This document shows positions 57,531 through 64,000 of a stretch of 64,000 bases of DNA, piece by piece; position 1 is the first letter of the stretch, and every line of letters begins with the position of its first letter. The stretch comes from Leifsonia xyli. GTDB lineage: Bacteria > Actinomycetota > Actinomycetes > Actinomycetales > Microbacteriaceae. The stretch is from positions 3,162,001 to 3,226,000 of the forward strand of contig CP014761.1 of the NCBI GenBank assembly GCA_001647635.1, written 5' to 3'. Both the position numbers and the translations under genes were made by a program. The notes beneath the pieces are model-generated. The model was not told where the DNA came from, made no database searches, and worked only from the letters and a program-made list of their open reading frames with translations.

Positions 57531-57572
57531 CCGAGGGGCGCTCGAGTGCTAGGTGTGCGAGCGCCGCCTCGG
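57531..57572. terminator. Hairpin between convergent pdtaS and whiB1
   Basis: CCGAGGGGCGCTCG (57531-57544) pairs with CGAGCGCCGCCTCGG (57558-57572) over 14 base pairs with one bulged base and a 13-base loop. It sits midway between two convergent genes and probably works in both directions. Confidence 0.7.
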
Positions 57573-57631
57573 CGATGCCGTACGCGCGGAATTCGGGTCC
57601 GCGCGGACGGGGTGGTGCTGTGCGGCCGGCC

Positions 57632-57880
57632 TCAGGAAGCGCGGCGGGCGCGGGCGGCGCGGCGCTTGAGAGCGCGGCGCTCGTCCTCGGAGAGACCGCC
57701 CCAGACGCCCGAGTCCTGACCCGTCTCTAGGGCGTACTGCAGGCAGATCTCGGTCACGGTGCAGCGCGCGCAGACGGCCTTGGCCTTGTCGATCTGGTCC
57801 ACCGCCGGCCCGGTGTTGCCCACCGGGAAGAAGAGTTCAGGGTCTGCGGTGAGGCAGGCGGCTTTGTCGCGCCAATCCAT
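57632..57880 (-). CDS. whiB1: WhiB-family transcriptional regulator, WhiB1 type
   Basis: This 82-residue protein is a WhiB1-type regulator. Four cysteines at residues 9, 37, 40 and 46 (KAACLT; VCARC; EICLQ) should hold a 4Fe-4S cluster, and SGVWGGLSEDERRALKRRAA is the C-terminal contact region. WhiB1 is essential in mycobacteria, binds the primary sigma factor and reacts with nitric oxide. AAGGAG lies upstream of the ATG at 57880. The 225-base gap between it and the divergent gene at 58106 probably holds its promoter and regulatory sites; a half-site TGTGA near 57997 could belong to a CRP-like site, but no full palindrome is present. Confidence 0.95.
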   Translation of the reverse strand: MDWRDKAACLTADPELFFPVGNTGPAVDQIDKAKAVCARCTVTEICLQYALETGQDSGVWGGLSEDERRALKRRAARARRAS

Positions 57881-58105
57881 GTAGATGTGCTCCTTGTTTA
57901 CTGGGGTCTCTGGCCCGAGGGGGCCATAGAATGCAGGTAAGCAGTCGAGCTGCAGGGTGCTTAGATCCGTGGGGAATCAGACCTGCCCACGACCCTGTGA
58001 GCGTTAACTCGACCGCTGAATATGCTCCCATAGCGCTTATTCCGAATCAATAGTTTTGTATGGGATAACGCTGAGAACACGAGCCGGAAACGTCAGGATG
58101 CTATA

Positions 58106-58537
58106 GTGCCCGACCCTCAGAACGCCCCCATGCCCGCTGCGCCCGCCCGCCCCGCCCTGCTGCTGGTGCTCGCCGTGATCGTCGGCCTGGAGGCCCTTCT
58201 CGTCACCGGTCTGGCCGTCTGGCTGCTGATCGAGCTGCTCACTCAGCGGCCGGAGTCGTACCCGTCGGCGGTCGCGATCACCGTCCTCGGCTTCCTCGCA
58301 GCGGCCTGGGCGATCTTCACGTTCGTCGGGCTGCTCCGTCGCCAGGGCTGGGCGCGTGCGTCGGCGCTGACCATCCAGATCCTCCAGCTGGCGGTCGCGG
58401 TCGGGTGCTTCCAGGGCCTGTTCGCGCGTCCCGATCTGGGCTGGGCGCTGCTGGTGCCGGCCGTCGTGGCCGGCGTCCTCGCGATCACCCCCGCGGTCGT
58501 GCGCGCCACCGCCCGCAACACGGAGCAACACGAATAG
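58106..58537 (+). CDS. Small four-spanning membrane protein, function unknown
   Basis: This 143-residue protein has four hydrophobic segments: LLLVLAVIVGLEALLVTGLA, AVAITVLGFLAAAWAIFTFV, ALTIQILQLAVAVGCFQGLF and LLVPAVVAGVLAITPAVVRA. It has short polar ends and no known catalytic motif. I do not recognise a named family, though similar small membrane proteins are common beside whiB1 in Microbacteriaceae-like genomes as far as I recall. GTG 58106 is the first in-frame start; ATG 58130 is an alternative that would remove eight residues. It lies 29 bases before the DUF1684 gene on the same strand and may be co-transcribed. Confidence 0.75.
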   Translation: MPDPQNAPMPAAPARPALLLVLAVIVGLEALLVTGLAVWLLIELLTQRPESYPSAVAITVLGFLAAAWAIFTFVGLLRRQGWARASALTIQILQLAVAVGCFQGLFARPDLGWALLVPAVVAGVLAITPAVVRATARNTEQHE

Positions 58538-58566
58538 ATCGAATCGGGAAGAAGTCGCAGACTCGG

Positions 58567-59328
58567 ATGGTTATGTCCCACATCGTGACCGATATCTTCA
58601 CACCGACCTCCGCTTCCCCTGAGACCGTCGACCGCGCCCACGCGGGCTGGGACGCCTGGCGCGAGAGCCGCCTCCGCGGCGTCACCGCACCCACCGGCAA
58701 CCTCGCGCTGATCGAGACCCGCTGGCTCCCCGCCGGCGATGAGACCACCCTCGAGGAGGCGCGAGCCGGGCATCCGGATACGGTCACGGCGACCGAGCTC
58801 AGCCGCACCAGCCTGGAGACCGGCGAGACCGAGCGCGGCATCCGTCTCTGGGACGCCGACTCGCCGGCCAACCGCGCCTTCCAGGGCATCGACGTCTTCC
58901 CGTTCGACCCGAGCTGGGTCATCGAGGCGACCTTCACACCCGTCTCCGACGAGCGCACCATCCCGTTCGAGCACATCCGCGACAACGGCCTCACCCGCGA
59001 CCTGGTCGTCCCGGGCGACATCCGCTTCGAGCGCGACGGCGTCGAGTACACGCTGAGCGCCTTCGATGACGGCGGCACGCTGCTTCTCGTCTTCGGCGAC
59101 CCGAGCAACGGGGCCGACGGCGACGACGGCACCTACGCGTCGGGCCGCTTCCTCTTCGTCGAGCTGGACGGCGACCGCGCCGTCCTCGACTTCAACCGCG
59201 CATTCGTCCCGCCGTGCGGCTTCTCGGACCAGTACAACTGTCCGCTGCCTCCGCGCAACAACCGCTTTCCCGTCGCGGTCACTGCAGGGGAGAAGCGCGT
59301 CACCTTCGACGTGGCCTTCCAGCACTGA
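58567..59328 (+). CDS. DUF1684 domain-containing protein
   Basis: This 253-residue protein matches the DUF1684 family: GWDAWRESRLRGVTAPTGNL near the N-terminus, FQGIDVFPFDPSWVIEATF in the middle, then VLDFNRAFVPPCGFSDQYNC and LPPRNNRFPVAVTAGEKRVT, the conserved C-terminal motif with two cysteines. It has no signal peptide, so it should be cytoplasmic. The function of DUF1684 is unknown. ATG 58567 is used; ATG 58573 is almost as good. It ends 44 bases before the transporter binding-protein gene, so co-transcription is possible. Confidence 0.86.
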   Translation: MVMSHIVTDIFTPTSASPETVDRAHAGWDAWRESRLRGVTAPTGNLALIETRWLPAGDETTLEEARAGHPDTVTATELSRTSLETGETERGIRLWDADSPANRAFQGIDVFPFDPSWVIEATFTPVSDERTIPFEHIRDNGLTRDLVVPGDIRFERDGVEYTLSAFDDGGTLLLVFGDPSNGADGDDGTYASGRFLFVELDGDRAVLDFNRAFVPPCGFSDQYNCPLPPRNNRFPVAVTAGEKRVTFDVAFQH

Positions 59329-59372
59329 CCTGCTCCTGCACTCCCCCTTCACCCCACAGCACTGGAGAACCC

Positions 59373-60872
59373 GTGAGAAAGTCCACCCTGTTCGCGACGC
59401 TCGCCGTCGGTGTCACCGCCGCCTTGGCGCTGGCCGGCTGCGCGGGCGGCTCGTCGTCCTCCTCGGGCGGCGGTGACGCCTCCATCGCGATCGGCTCGCT
59501 CTACGAGCCGGTCAACCTCGACAACACCGCCGGCGGCGGCCAGGGCGTCACCGAGGCGCTCAACGGGAACGTCTACGAGGGCCTGTTCAAGCTCACCGAC
59601 GACGGCAAGGTCGAGCCGCTGCTCGCGACCAAGTACACGACCAGCGAGGACGGCCTGACCTACACGTTCACGCTGCGCGACGGCGTGAAGTTCCACTCCG
59701 GCAAGGCGCTGACCAGCGCGGACGTGAAGAGCAGCATCGAACGCGTCACCGCCGAGGACTCGCAGTCTGCCCGCAAGTCGCAGCTCGCGGTGATCTCCGA
59801 CATCGCGACGCCCGACGACAAGACGGTGAAGATCACGCTGAAGTCGCGCTCGATCTCGCTGCCCTACAACCTCAGCTACGTGTGGATCTACGGCCCCGGC
59901 ACGAAGAACTACAAGACCGCCGAGGACGGCACCGGTCCCTACACGCTGGGAACCTGGAAGCGCGGAAGCTCGCTCAGCCTCGAGCGCTGGAGCGGCTACT
60001 GGGGCGACAAGGCCAAGAACAAAGAGGTGGAGTTCGACTACTTCACCGACGCGTCGGCCCTGTCGAACGCCCTCCAGACCAAGCAGGTCGACATCGTCAC
60101 GAGCATCCAGAGCCCGGATGCGCTCAGCACCTTCAAGGGCAACAAGGACTACACGATCTCCGACGGCAAGTCGACGACCAAGGAGCTCCTGGCGTTCAAC
60201 GACAAGGTCGCGCCCTTCAACAACACCGAGGTGCGCAAGGCCGTCTACTCCGCGATCGACACCAAGAAGCTGCTGAACTCCATCTGGGGCGACTACGGCA
60301 CGCTCATCGGCTCCATGGTCCCGCCGAGCGACCCCTGGTACGAGGACCTCACCAAGGTGAACCCGTACGACGTCAACCTGGCCAAGAAGGAGCTGGCCGA
60401 GGCCGGCTTCGCGAACGGCTTCACCTTCACGCTGGACACCCCGACCTACGACCCGCACCCCGCGGTGGCGGAGTTCCTGAAGAGCGAGCTCGCCAAGGTC
60501 GGCATCACGGTGAACATCAACTCCATCTCGGCCGACGAGTGGTACACGAAGGTGTTCAAGAACCACGACTTCACCGCGACGCTGCAGGAGCACGTCAACG
60601 ACCGCGACGTAGTCTGGTACGGCAACCCGGACTTCTACTGGGGTTACGACAACCCGCAGGTGACCCAGTGGGTGAACGAGGCCGAGCAGGCCACCACCAC
60701 CGCGGAGCAGACGGCGAAGCTGAAGCAGGTCAACGAGCAGATCGCGAAGGATGCGGCCAGCGCCTGGCTGTACCTCTACCCGCAGATCGTCGTGGCCGAC
60801 AGCAACGTCACCGGCTACCCGGTCAACGGTCTGAACTCGCAGTTCTTCGCCTACGACATCGTCAAGAAGTAA
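59373..60872 (+). CDS. ABC transporter substrate-binding lipoprotein, family 5 (peptide/nickel type)
   Basis: This 499-residue protein starts with a lipoprotein signal ending LALAGCAGGSS, so it should be anchored outside the membrane. The rest is a family 5 solute-binding protein: ALNGNVYEGLFKLTDDGKVE, LATKYTTSEDGLTYTFTLRD, VKFHSGKALTSADVKSSIER and GTGPYTLGTWKRGSSLSLER are standard landmarks. Such proteins bind oligopeptides, nickel complexes, opines or other small solutes; the true ligand is unknown. GTG 59373 has GGAG upstream. Four transporter genes follow after a strong hairpin. Confidence 0.92.
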   Translation: MRKSTLFATLAVGVTAALALAGCAGGSSSSSGGGDASIAIGSLYEPVNLDNTAGGGQGVTEALNGNVYEGLFKLTDDGKVEPLLATKYTTSEDGLTYTFTLRDGVKFHSGKALTSADVKSSIERVTAEDSQSARKSQLAVISDIATPDDKTVKITLKSRSISLPYNLSYVWIYGPGTKNYKTAEDGTGPYTLGTWKRGSSLSLERWSGYWGDKAKNKEVEFDYFTDASALSNALQTKQVDIVTSIQSPDALSTFKGNKDYTISDGKSTTKELLAFNDKVAPFNNTEVRKAVYSAIDTKKLLNSIWGDYGTLIGSMVPPSDPWYEDLTKVNPYDVNLAKKELAEAGFANGFTFTLDTPTYDPHPAVAEFLKSELAKVGITVNINSISADEWYTKVFKNHDFTATLQEHVNDRDVVWYGNPDFYWGYDNPQVTQWVNEAEQATTTAEQTAKLKQVNEQIAKDAASAWLYLYPQIVVADSNVTGYPVNGLNSQFFAYDIVKK

Positions 60873-60882
60873 CCACTCCGCG

Positions 60883-60891
60883 TTATCCACA
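60883..60891 (+). other. Isolated perfect DnaA-box-like sequence
   Basis: TTATCCACA, a perfect match to the bacterial DnaA box consensus, lies just after the binding-protein gene and runs into the hairpin at 60891. It is single, and no cluster or origin gene is nearby, so a chance match is possible. Confidence 0.3.
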
Positions 60892-60930
60892 GATGCTCGG
60901 GGAGCCGGTCGGCCGGTTCCCCGAGCATCT
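60891..60930 (+). terminator. Strong intercistronic hairpin between binding-protein and permease genes
   Basis: The arms 60891-60908 and 60913-60930 pair over 18 positions with one G-U wobble and a TCGG loop. It lies inside the operon. It probably partly ends transcription or protects the 3' end of the binding-protein mRNA, giving more binding protein than permease. Confidence 0.7.
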
Positions 60931-60962
60931 ACTCTACTGAGCCTCTAAAGTTAAAGGGCACC

Positions 60963-61925
60963 ATGGCTCTCTACCTCGTCCGTCGCACCGCGTTCCTCGT
61001 GGTCTCGCTGCTGCTGGCCATGGTGGTGCTCTTCTTCCTGCTCCGGGTGCTTCCTGGCGACCCGTCCAACGCACTGTTGTCGGTGGGCGCCACCAAGGAG
61101 CAGATCGTGGCTGCGCAGCGCCAGGTCGGCAGCGATCAGCCGCTGCTGCAGCAGTTCTTCGCGTGGTTCGGCAGCCTCCTTACGCTGAACCTGGGGGAGT
61201 CGTTCATCAGCTCCCTGCCGGTCGGGCCCGAGATCGCCGCGCGGCTGTCGGTGACGGTTCCGCTCACGCTCCTCTCGTTCGCGCTCGCCCTCGTGCTCGC
61301 GCTGCCGATCGGCTTCGTCGCCGCGTGGAAGGCCGACCGCTGGTACGGGGTGGCGCTGTCCGCGTTCTCGCAGCTCGGCATCGCCGTGCCGGTGTTCTGG
61401 GTCGGCATCCTGCTGGTGGATGTGTTCGCCATCACCCTGGGGTGGTTCCCGTCGGGCGGGTTCCCGCGCGACGACTGGCAGGATCCGTCGGCCGCGCTGA
61501 CCTCGCTCGCGCTGCCGGTGGTCACGATCGCGATCGTGATGAGCGCGTCCATCTCCCGCTACGTACGCAGCGCGACGCTGGATGTGATCGGCAGCGACTA
61601 CCTGCGGAACGCCCGCGCTCTCGGGTCGGGTTTCTCGCGGGCGATGTGGCGTCATGGTGTCCGCAATGGCGCCGTGCCGGTGATTTCGGTGCTCGGCATC
61701 GAGTTGGCGACGACGTTCCTCGGCGCGGTGGTCGTCGAGAGCGTGTTCACCCTGCCTGGGCTGGGCAGCATGCTGTTGAAGGCGATCGAGCAGCACGACT
61801 ATCCGAACATCCAGGGCATCCTGTTCGTCTCGACGCTGCTGGTGCTGATCGTCGGCTTCCTCGCCGACATCGCGCAGCGGCTCGTCGACCCGCGGCTGCG
61901 CCGCAGCATCTCGGGGAACGTATGA
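60963..61925 (+). CDS. ABC transporter permease, DppB type
   Basis: This 320-residue permease of a peptide/nickel-type importer has six membrane segments. It starts with ALYLVRRTAFLVVSLLLAMV and has VLFFLLRVLPGDPSNALL, the typical N-terminal region of DppB/OppB. The EAA loop contacting the ATPase is near SDYLRNARALGSGFSRAMWR. The protein ends DIAQRLVDPRLRRSISGNV, the usual Asp-Pro-Arg end. AAAGGG lies before the ATG. The stop overlaps the next permease gene by four bases (ATGA). Confidence 0.93.
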   Translation: MALYLVRRTAFLVVSLLLAMVVLFFLLRVLPGDPSNALLSVGATKEQIVAAQRQVGSDQPLLQQFFAWFGSLLTLNLGESFISSLPVGPEIAARLSVTVPLTLLSFALALVLALPIGFVAAWKADRWYGVALSAFSQLGIAVPVFWVGILLVDVFAITLGWFPSGGFPRDDWQDPSAALTSLALPVVTIAIVMSASISRYVRSATLDVIGSDYLRNARALGSGFSRAMWRHGVRNGAVPVISVLGIELATTFLGAVVVESVFTLPGLGSMLLKAIEQHDYPNIQGILFVSTLLVLIVGFLADIAQRLVDPRLRRSISGNV

Positions 61926-62803
61926 GCGCGATCGTGGAGCAGGCGACCGAGGCCGCCGCACCGGAGCCGGCCGGCCGTCCTCGCCGTCGTGTCCGGCGCT
62001 CTGTGAGCCTCGGGATCGGCCTGACGCTGGTCGGGCTCGTCGTGATCGTCGCGGTGGTCTCGTTCGTCTGGCTGCCGTACGCCCAGTCCGACACCTCCGG
62101 CACCCGGCTCGAGCAGCCGAGCGGCGCGCACTGGCTCGGGACGGACCGGTTCGGCCGCGACCTCATGACGCAGCTCATGATCGGCGCGCGCATCGCCCTC
62201 GCCGTGGGGCTCGGTTCGGTCGTCATCGGCGCTGTCGTCGGCATCACGCTCGGCCTGCTGGCGGCCTTCGCGACCACGTGGCTGGACGACACGCTGTCGG
62301 CGGTACTCGACATCCTGATCGCGTTCCCGACACTGCTGCTCGCGATGCTGATCGTCGCGGCACAGGGCGCCTCGCTCGGCACGGCGATCGTCGCCATCGG
62401 CCTGGCGATGTCGGCGGTGGTGGCACGACTGACGCGCGTGCTCGCGAAACGCGTGCTCGCGCAGCAGTACGTGACGGCGGCGCGCACGTCGGGCACATCC
62501 TGGTGGGGCATCATCGCCCGGCACATCCTGCCGAACATCTGGCCGACGCTCAGCGTCAACCTCGCGCTCCAGTTCGGCGTTGCCGTCCTCGCCGAGGCGA
62601 GCCTGTCGTACCTGGGACTGGGCGCTCCGCCTCCCAACGCGTCGTGGGGACGCATGCTCCAGGAGGCGCAGGGCACCGTCTCGACGGCACCGGTCGGGGC
62701 CATCGCGCCGGGCGTGGCGCTCGTGATCCTGGTGATCGGGGTCAACCTCGTCGCCGACGGGTTGCGGGATGTGGCCGACCCGACGCGGAGGAGGTCGCGA
62801 TGA
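61922..62803 (+). CDS. ABC transporter permease, DppC type
   Basis: This 293-residue permease pairs with the DppB-type subunit. It has a basic N-terminus (RPRRRVRRSVSLGIGLTLVG) with the first membrane segment, the conserved SGAHWLGTDRFGRDLMTQLM after it, and five more segments. The EAA loop is in QQYVTAARTSGTSWWGIIAR with HILPNIWPTL. It ends GVNLVADGLRDVADPTRRR, a standard DppC end. ATG overlaps the previous stop and its own stop overlaps the ATPase start, both as ATGA, so the transporter genes are tightly coupled. Confidence 0.93.
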   Translation: MSAIVEQATEAAAPEPAGRPRRRVRRSVSLGIGLTLVGLVVIVAVVSFVWLPYAQSDTSGTRLEQPSGAHWLGTDRFGRDLMTQLMIGARIALAVGLGSVVIGAVVGITLGLLAAFATTWLDDTLSAVLDILIAFPTLLLAMLIVAAQGASLGTAIVAIGLAMSAVVARLTRVLAKRVLAQQYVTAARTSGTSWWGIIARHILPNIWPTLSVNLALQFGVAVLAEASLSYLGLGAPPPNASWGRMLQEAQGTVSTAPVGAIAPGVALVILVIGVNLVADGLRDVADPTRRRSR

Positions 62804-63603
62804 GCGCGCAGGAGGTGCTGCTGGAGGTGGACGGCCTGTCGGTCGCGACCCGCGACGGGGTGCCGCTCGTGAACGACGTCTCGTTCAGCCTGCGGGGCGG
62901 TGAGCGGCTGAGCCTGATCGGGGAGTCGGGGTCGGGCAAGTCGCTGACCTCGTTCGCTCTCACGGGGCTGCTGCCGGAGGGGCTGACGGCAACGGGCAGC
63001 GTGGTGCTCGACGGCGTGCAGGTCGTCGGCGCTCGCGAACGCGACCTGGTGCCGCTGCGCGGACGCGTCACGTCGACCGTCTTCCAGGAGCCGTTGACCG
63101 CGCTCGACCCTCTCATGCGACTCGGGCGCCAGGTCGCCGAGCCGCTCCGGCGGCACCTGGGCCTCCGCGGCGACGCTCTCACGCGGGCGGTGCTCGACGC
63201 GCTCGACGAGGTGGGGCTGCCGGAGCCCGAGCGCATCGCGCGCGCCTACTCGTGGGAGATCTCCGGCGGCCAGCGGCAGCGCGTCGCGATCGCCGCGGCG
63301 CTCGCGTGCCGGCCGCAGCTGCTCATCGCCGACGAGCCGACCACCGCTCTCGACGTGACGGTGCAGGCCGAGGTGCTCGCCCTGCTGGAACGGCTCGTGG
63401 CGGAGCGCGGCATGGCGCTGCTCTTCGTCAGCCACGATCTCGCCGTGGTGTCCCGGATGGCGCAGCGCGCGATCGTCCTGCGCGGCGGTCGCATGGTCGA
63501 GGAGGGTCCGCTCGACCGGCTGCTGTCCGCGCCGACGCACCCGTACACGGCCGAGCTCGTCCGCAGCGCCCGTGAGCTCGATGCCGCACTGGAGGTGCGA
63601 TGA
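62800..63603 (+). CDS. ABC transporter ATP-binding protein, DppD type
   Basis: This 267-residue ATPase has Walker A LIGESGSGKSLTSFALTGLL, the Q-loop in VFQEPLTALDPLMRLGRQVA, the ABC signature WEISGGQRQRVAIAAALACR, Walker B LLIADEPTTALDVTVQAEVL and the switch His in FVSHDLAVV. The end (LSAPTHPYTAELVRSARELD) is the common C-terminal part of DppD/OppD proteins, but it lacks the extra iron-sulfur cysteine motif seen in some members. Its ATG overlaps the permease stop, and its stop overlaps the next gene (ATGA). Confidence 0.94.
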   Translation: MSAQEVLLEVDGLSVATRDGVPLVNDVSFSLRGGERLSLIGESGSGKSLTSFALTGLLPEGLTATGSVVLDGVQVVGARERDLVPLRGRVTSTVFQEPLTALDPLMRLGRQVAEPLRRHLGLRGDALTRAVLDALDEVGLPEPERIARAYSWEISGGQRQRVAIAAALACRPQLLIADEPTTALDVTVQAEVLALLERLVAERGMALLFVSHDLAVVSRMAQRAIVLRGGRMVEEGPLDRLLSAPTHPYTAELVRSARELDAALEVR

Positions 63604-64000
63604 CGGCCATCCTCGAACTGCGCGATGCCGGGTTCCGGTACCGCCGTGCTGCGTCGTCTGCGCTGGAGGGCGTCTCGTTCTCCGTCCAGCCGGGGCGGAG
63701 CCTGGGGTTGGTCGGGGAGTCCGGCGCCGGGAAGACGACCGCCCTGTCGCTGCTGCTCGGGCTCACTCGGCCGACCAGCGGCGCGGTGCTGTTCGAGGGG
63801 GAGCCGCTCGATCCGCGCGACCGGCAGCAGCTCAGGCGGTTCCGGCGCACGGTGCAGCCGGTGTTCCAGGACCCGTACTCGTCCCTCGATCCGCGGCAGA
63901 GCGTCGGCCGGATCGTCGGCGAGCCGCTAGCCAGTCTCGGCATCGCGACCGGTGCCGACGCGCGCGACCGCGTGGCCCAGGCGCTCGAGGCGGTCGCCCT
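63600..64000 (+). CDS. ABC transporter ATP-binding protein, DppF type, N-terminal part (cut by window edge)
   Basis: The first 133 codons of a second transporter ATPase are visible. They include the Walker A motif GLVGESGAGKTTALSLLLGL and the Q-loop in VFQDPYSSLDPRQSVGRIVG, so this is the DppF/OppF partner of the DppD-type ATPase. The signature and Walker B motifs would lie past the right edge. The ATG overlaps the stop of the previous gene (ATGA), completing the five-gene operon order binding protein, two permeases, two ATPases. Confidence 0.92.
   Translation, partial: MTAILELRDAGFRYRRAASSALEGVSFSVQPGRSLGLVGESGAGKTTALSLLLGLTRPTSGAVLFEGEPLDPRDRQQLRRFRRTVQPVFQDPYSSLDPRQSVGRIVGEPLASLGIATGADARDRVAQALEAVA

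Noticed and set aside
57881..58105. CRP-type operator in the whiB1 upstream region
   Set aside because: Only one half-site (TGTGA near 57997) is present and no matching second half at the right spacing.
60883..60891. Replication origin or DnaA reservoir
   Set aside because: Only one perfect DnaA box is present, with no cluster, AT-rich unwinding region, dnaA or dnaN nearby.

Overview
The window is about 70% GC and looks like chromosome from a member of the Microbacteriaceae (Actinomycetota), probably close to Leifsonia. The evidence is the high-GC codon use with many GTG starts, two WhiB regulators, and the actinobacterial gene order whiB2 - GT2 - DUF5719 - zincin-like - DUF3499 - manB - ahcY ... 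mtrA - mtrB - lpqB - comF - hpf - secA, which parallels the Mycobacterium tuberculosis region running from Rv3260c down to secA1. This is inferred from family recognition, not from a database search. There are no tRNA, rRNA, IS element, prophage or CRISPR signals, and no gene-free stretch longer than about 225 bases.

Positions 1-26500 form a cell-surface polysaccharide locus whose genes switch strand repeatedly. It holds the start of a Wzm-type ABC-2 exporter permease (cut by the left edge), a GT4 transferase, several GT2 transferases, two large two-domain transferases (GT2 plus WsaF-like; GT2 plus GT4), four DUF2142 membrane proteins, and a related multi-spanning protein. It also holds a polyprenyl-phosphate-sugar synthase-like GT2 with a DUF2304 partner, a flippase-like protein, two tandem O-antigen-ligase-like proteins, and mannose-6-phosphate isomerase. 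Together these look able to make activated sugars, build chains in the cytoplasm, flip or export them, and modify or ligate them outside the membrane. One DUF2142 gene carries a one-base frameshift.

Positions 26600-38300 are mostly core metabolism and envelope genes: an acyl-CoA dehydrogenase, galE, whiB2, a very large GT2 membrane protein, DUF5719, a zincin-like protein, DUF3499, manB, ahcY and a GNAT acetyltransferase.

Positions 38300-46500 hold a cyclase-family protein with changed metal ligands, a frameshifted RDD protein, a SpoIIM-family protein, and the MoxR-DUF58-DUF4129-DUF4350 operon headed by a membrane protein with a repetitive Pro/Gln/Tyr-rich N-terminus.

Positions 46600-57900 hold mtrA-mtrB-lpqB, a ComF-like gene, hpf, secA, a small Rv3235-like protein, a PdtaS-type sensor kinase and whiB1. 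Strong hairpins follow hpf, secA and the kinase gene.

Positions 58100-64000 hold a small membrane protein, a DUF1684 protein, and a five-gene peptide/nickel-type ABC importer operon cut by the right edge. A strong hairpin separates the binding-protein gene from the permease genes.
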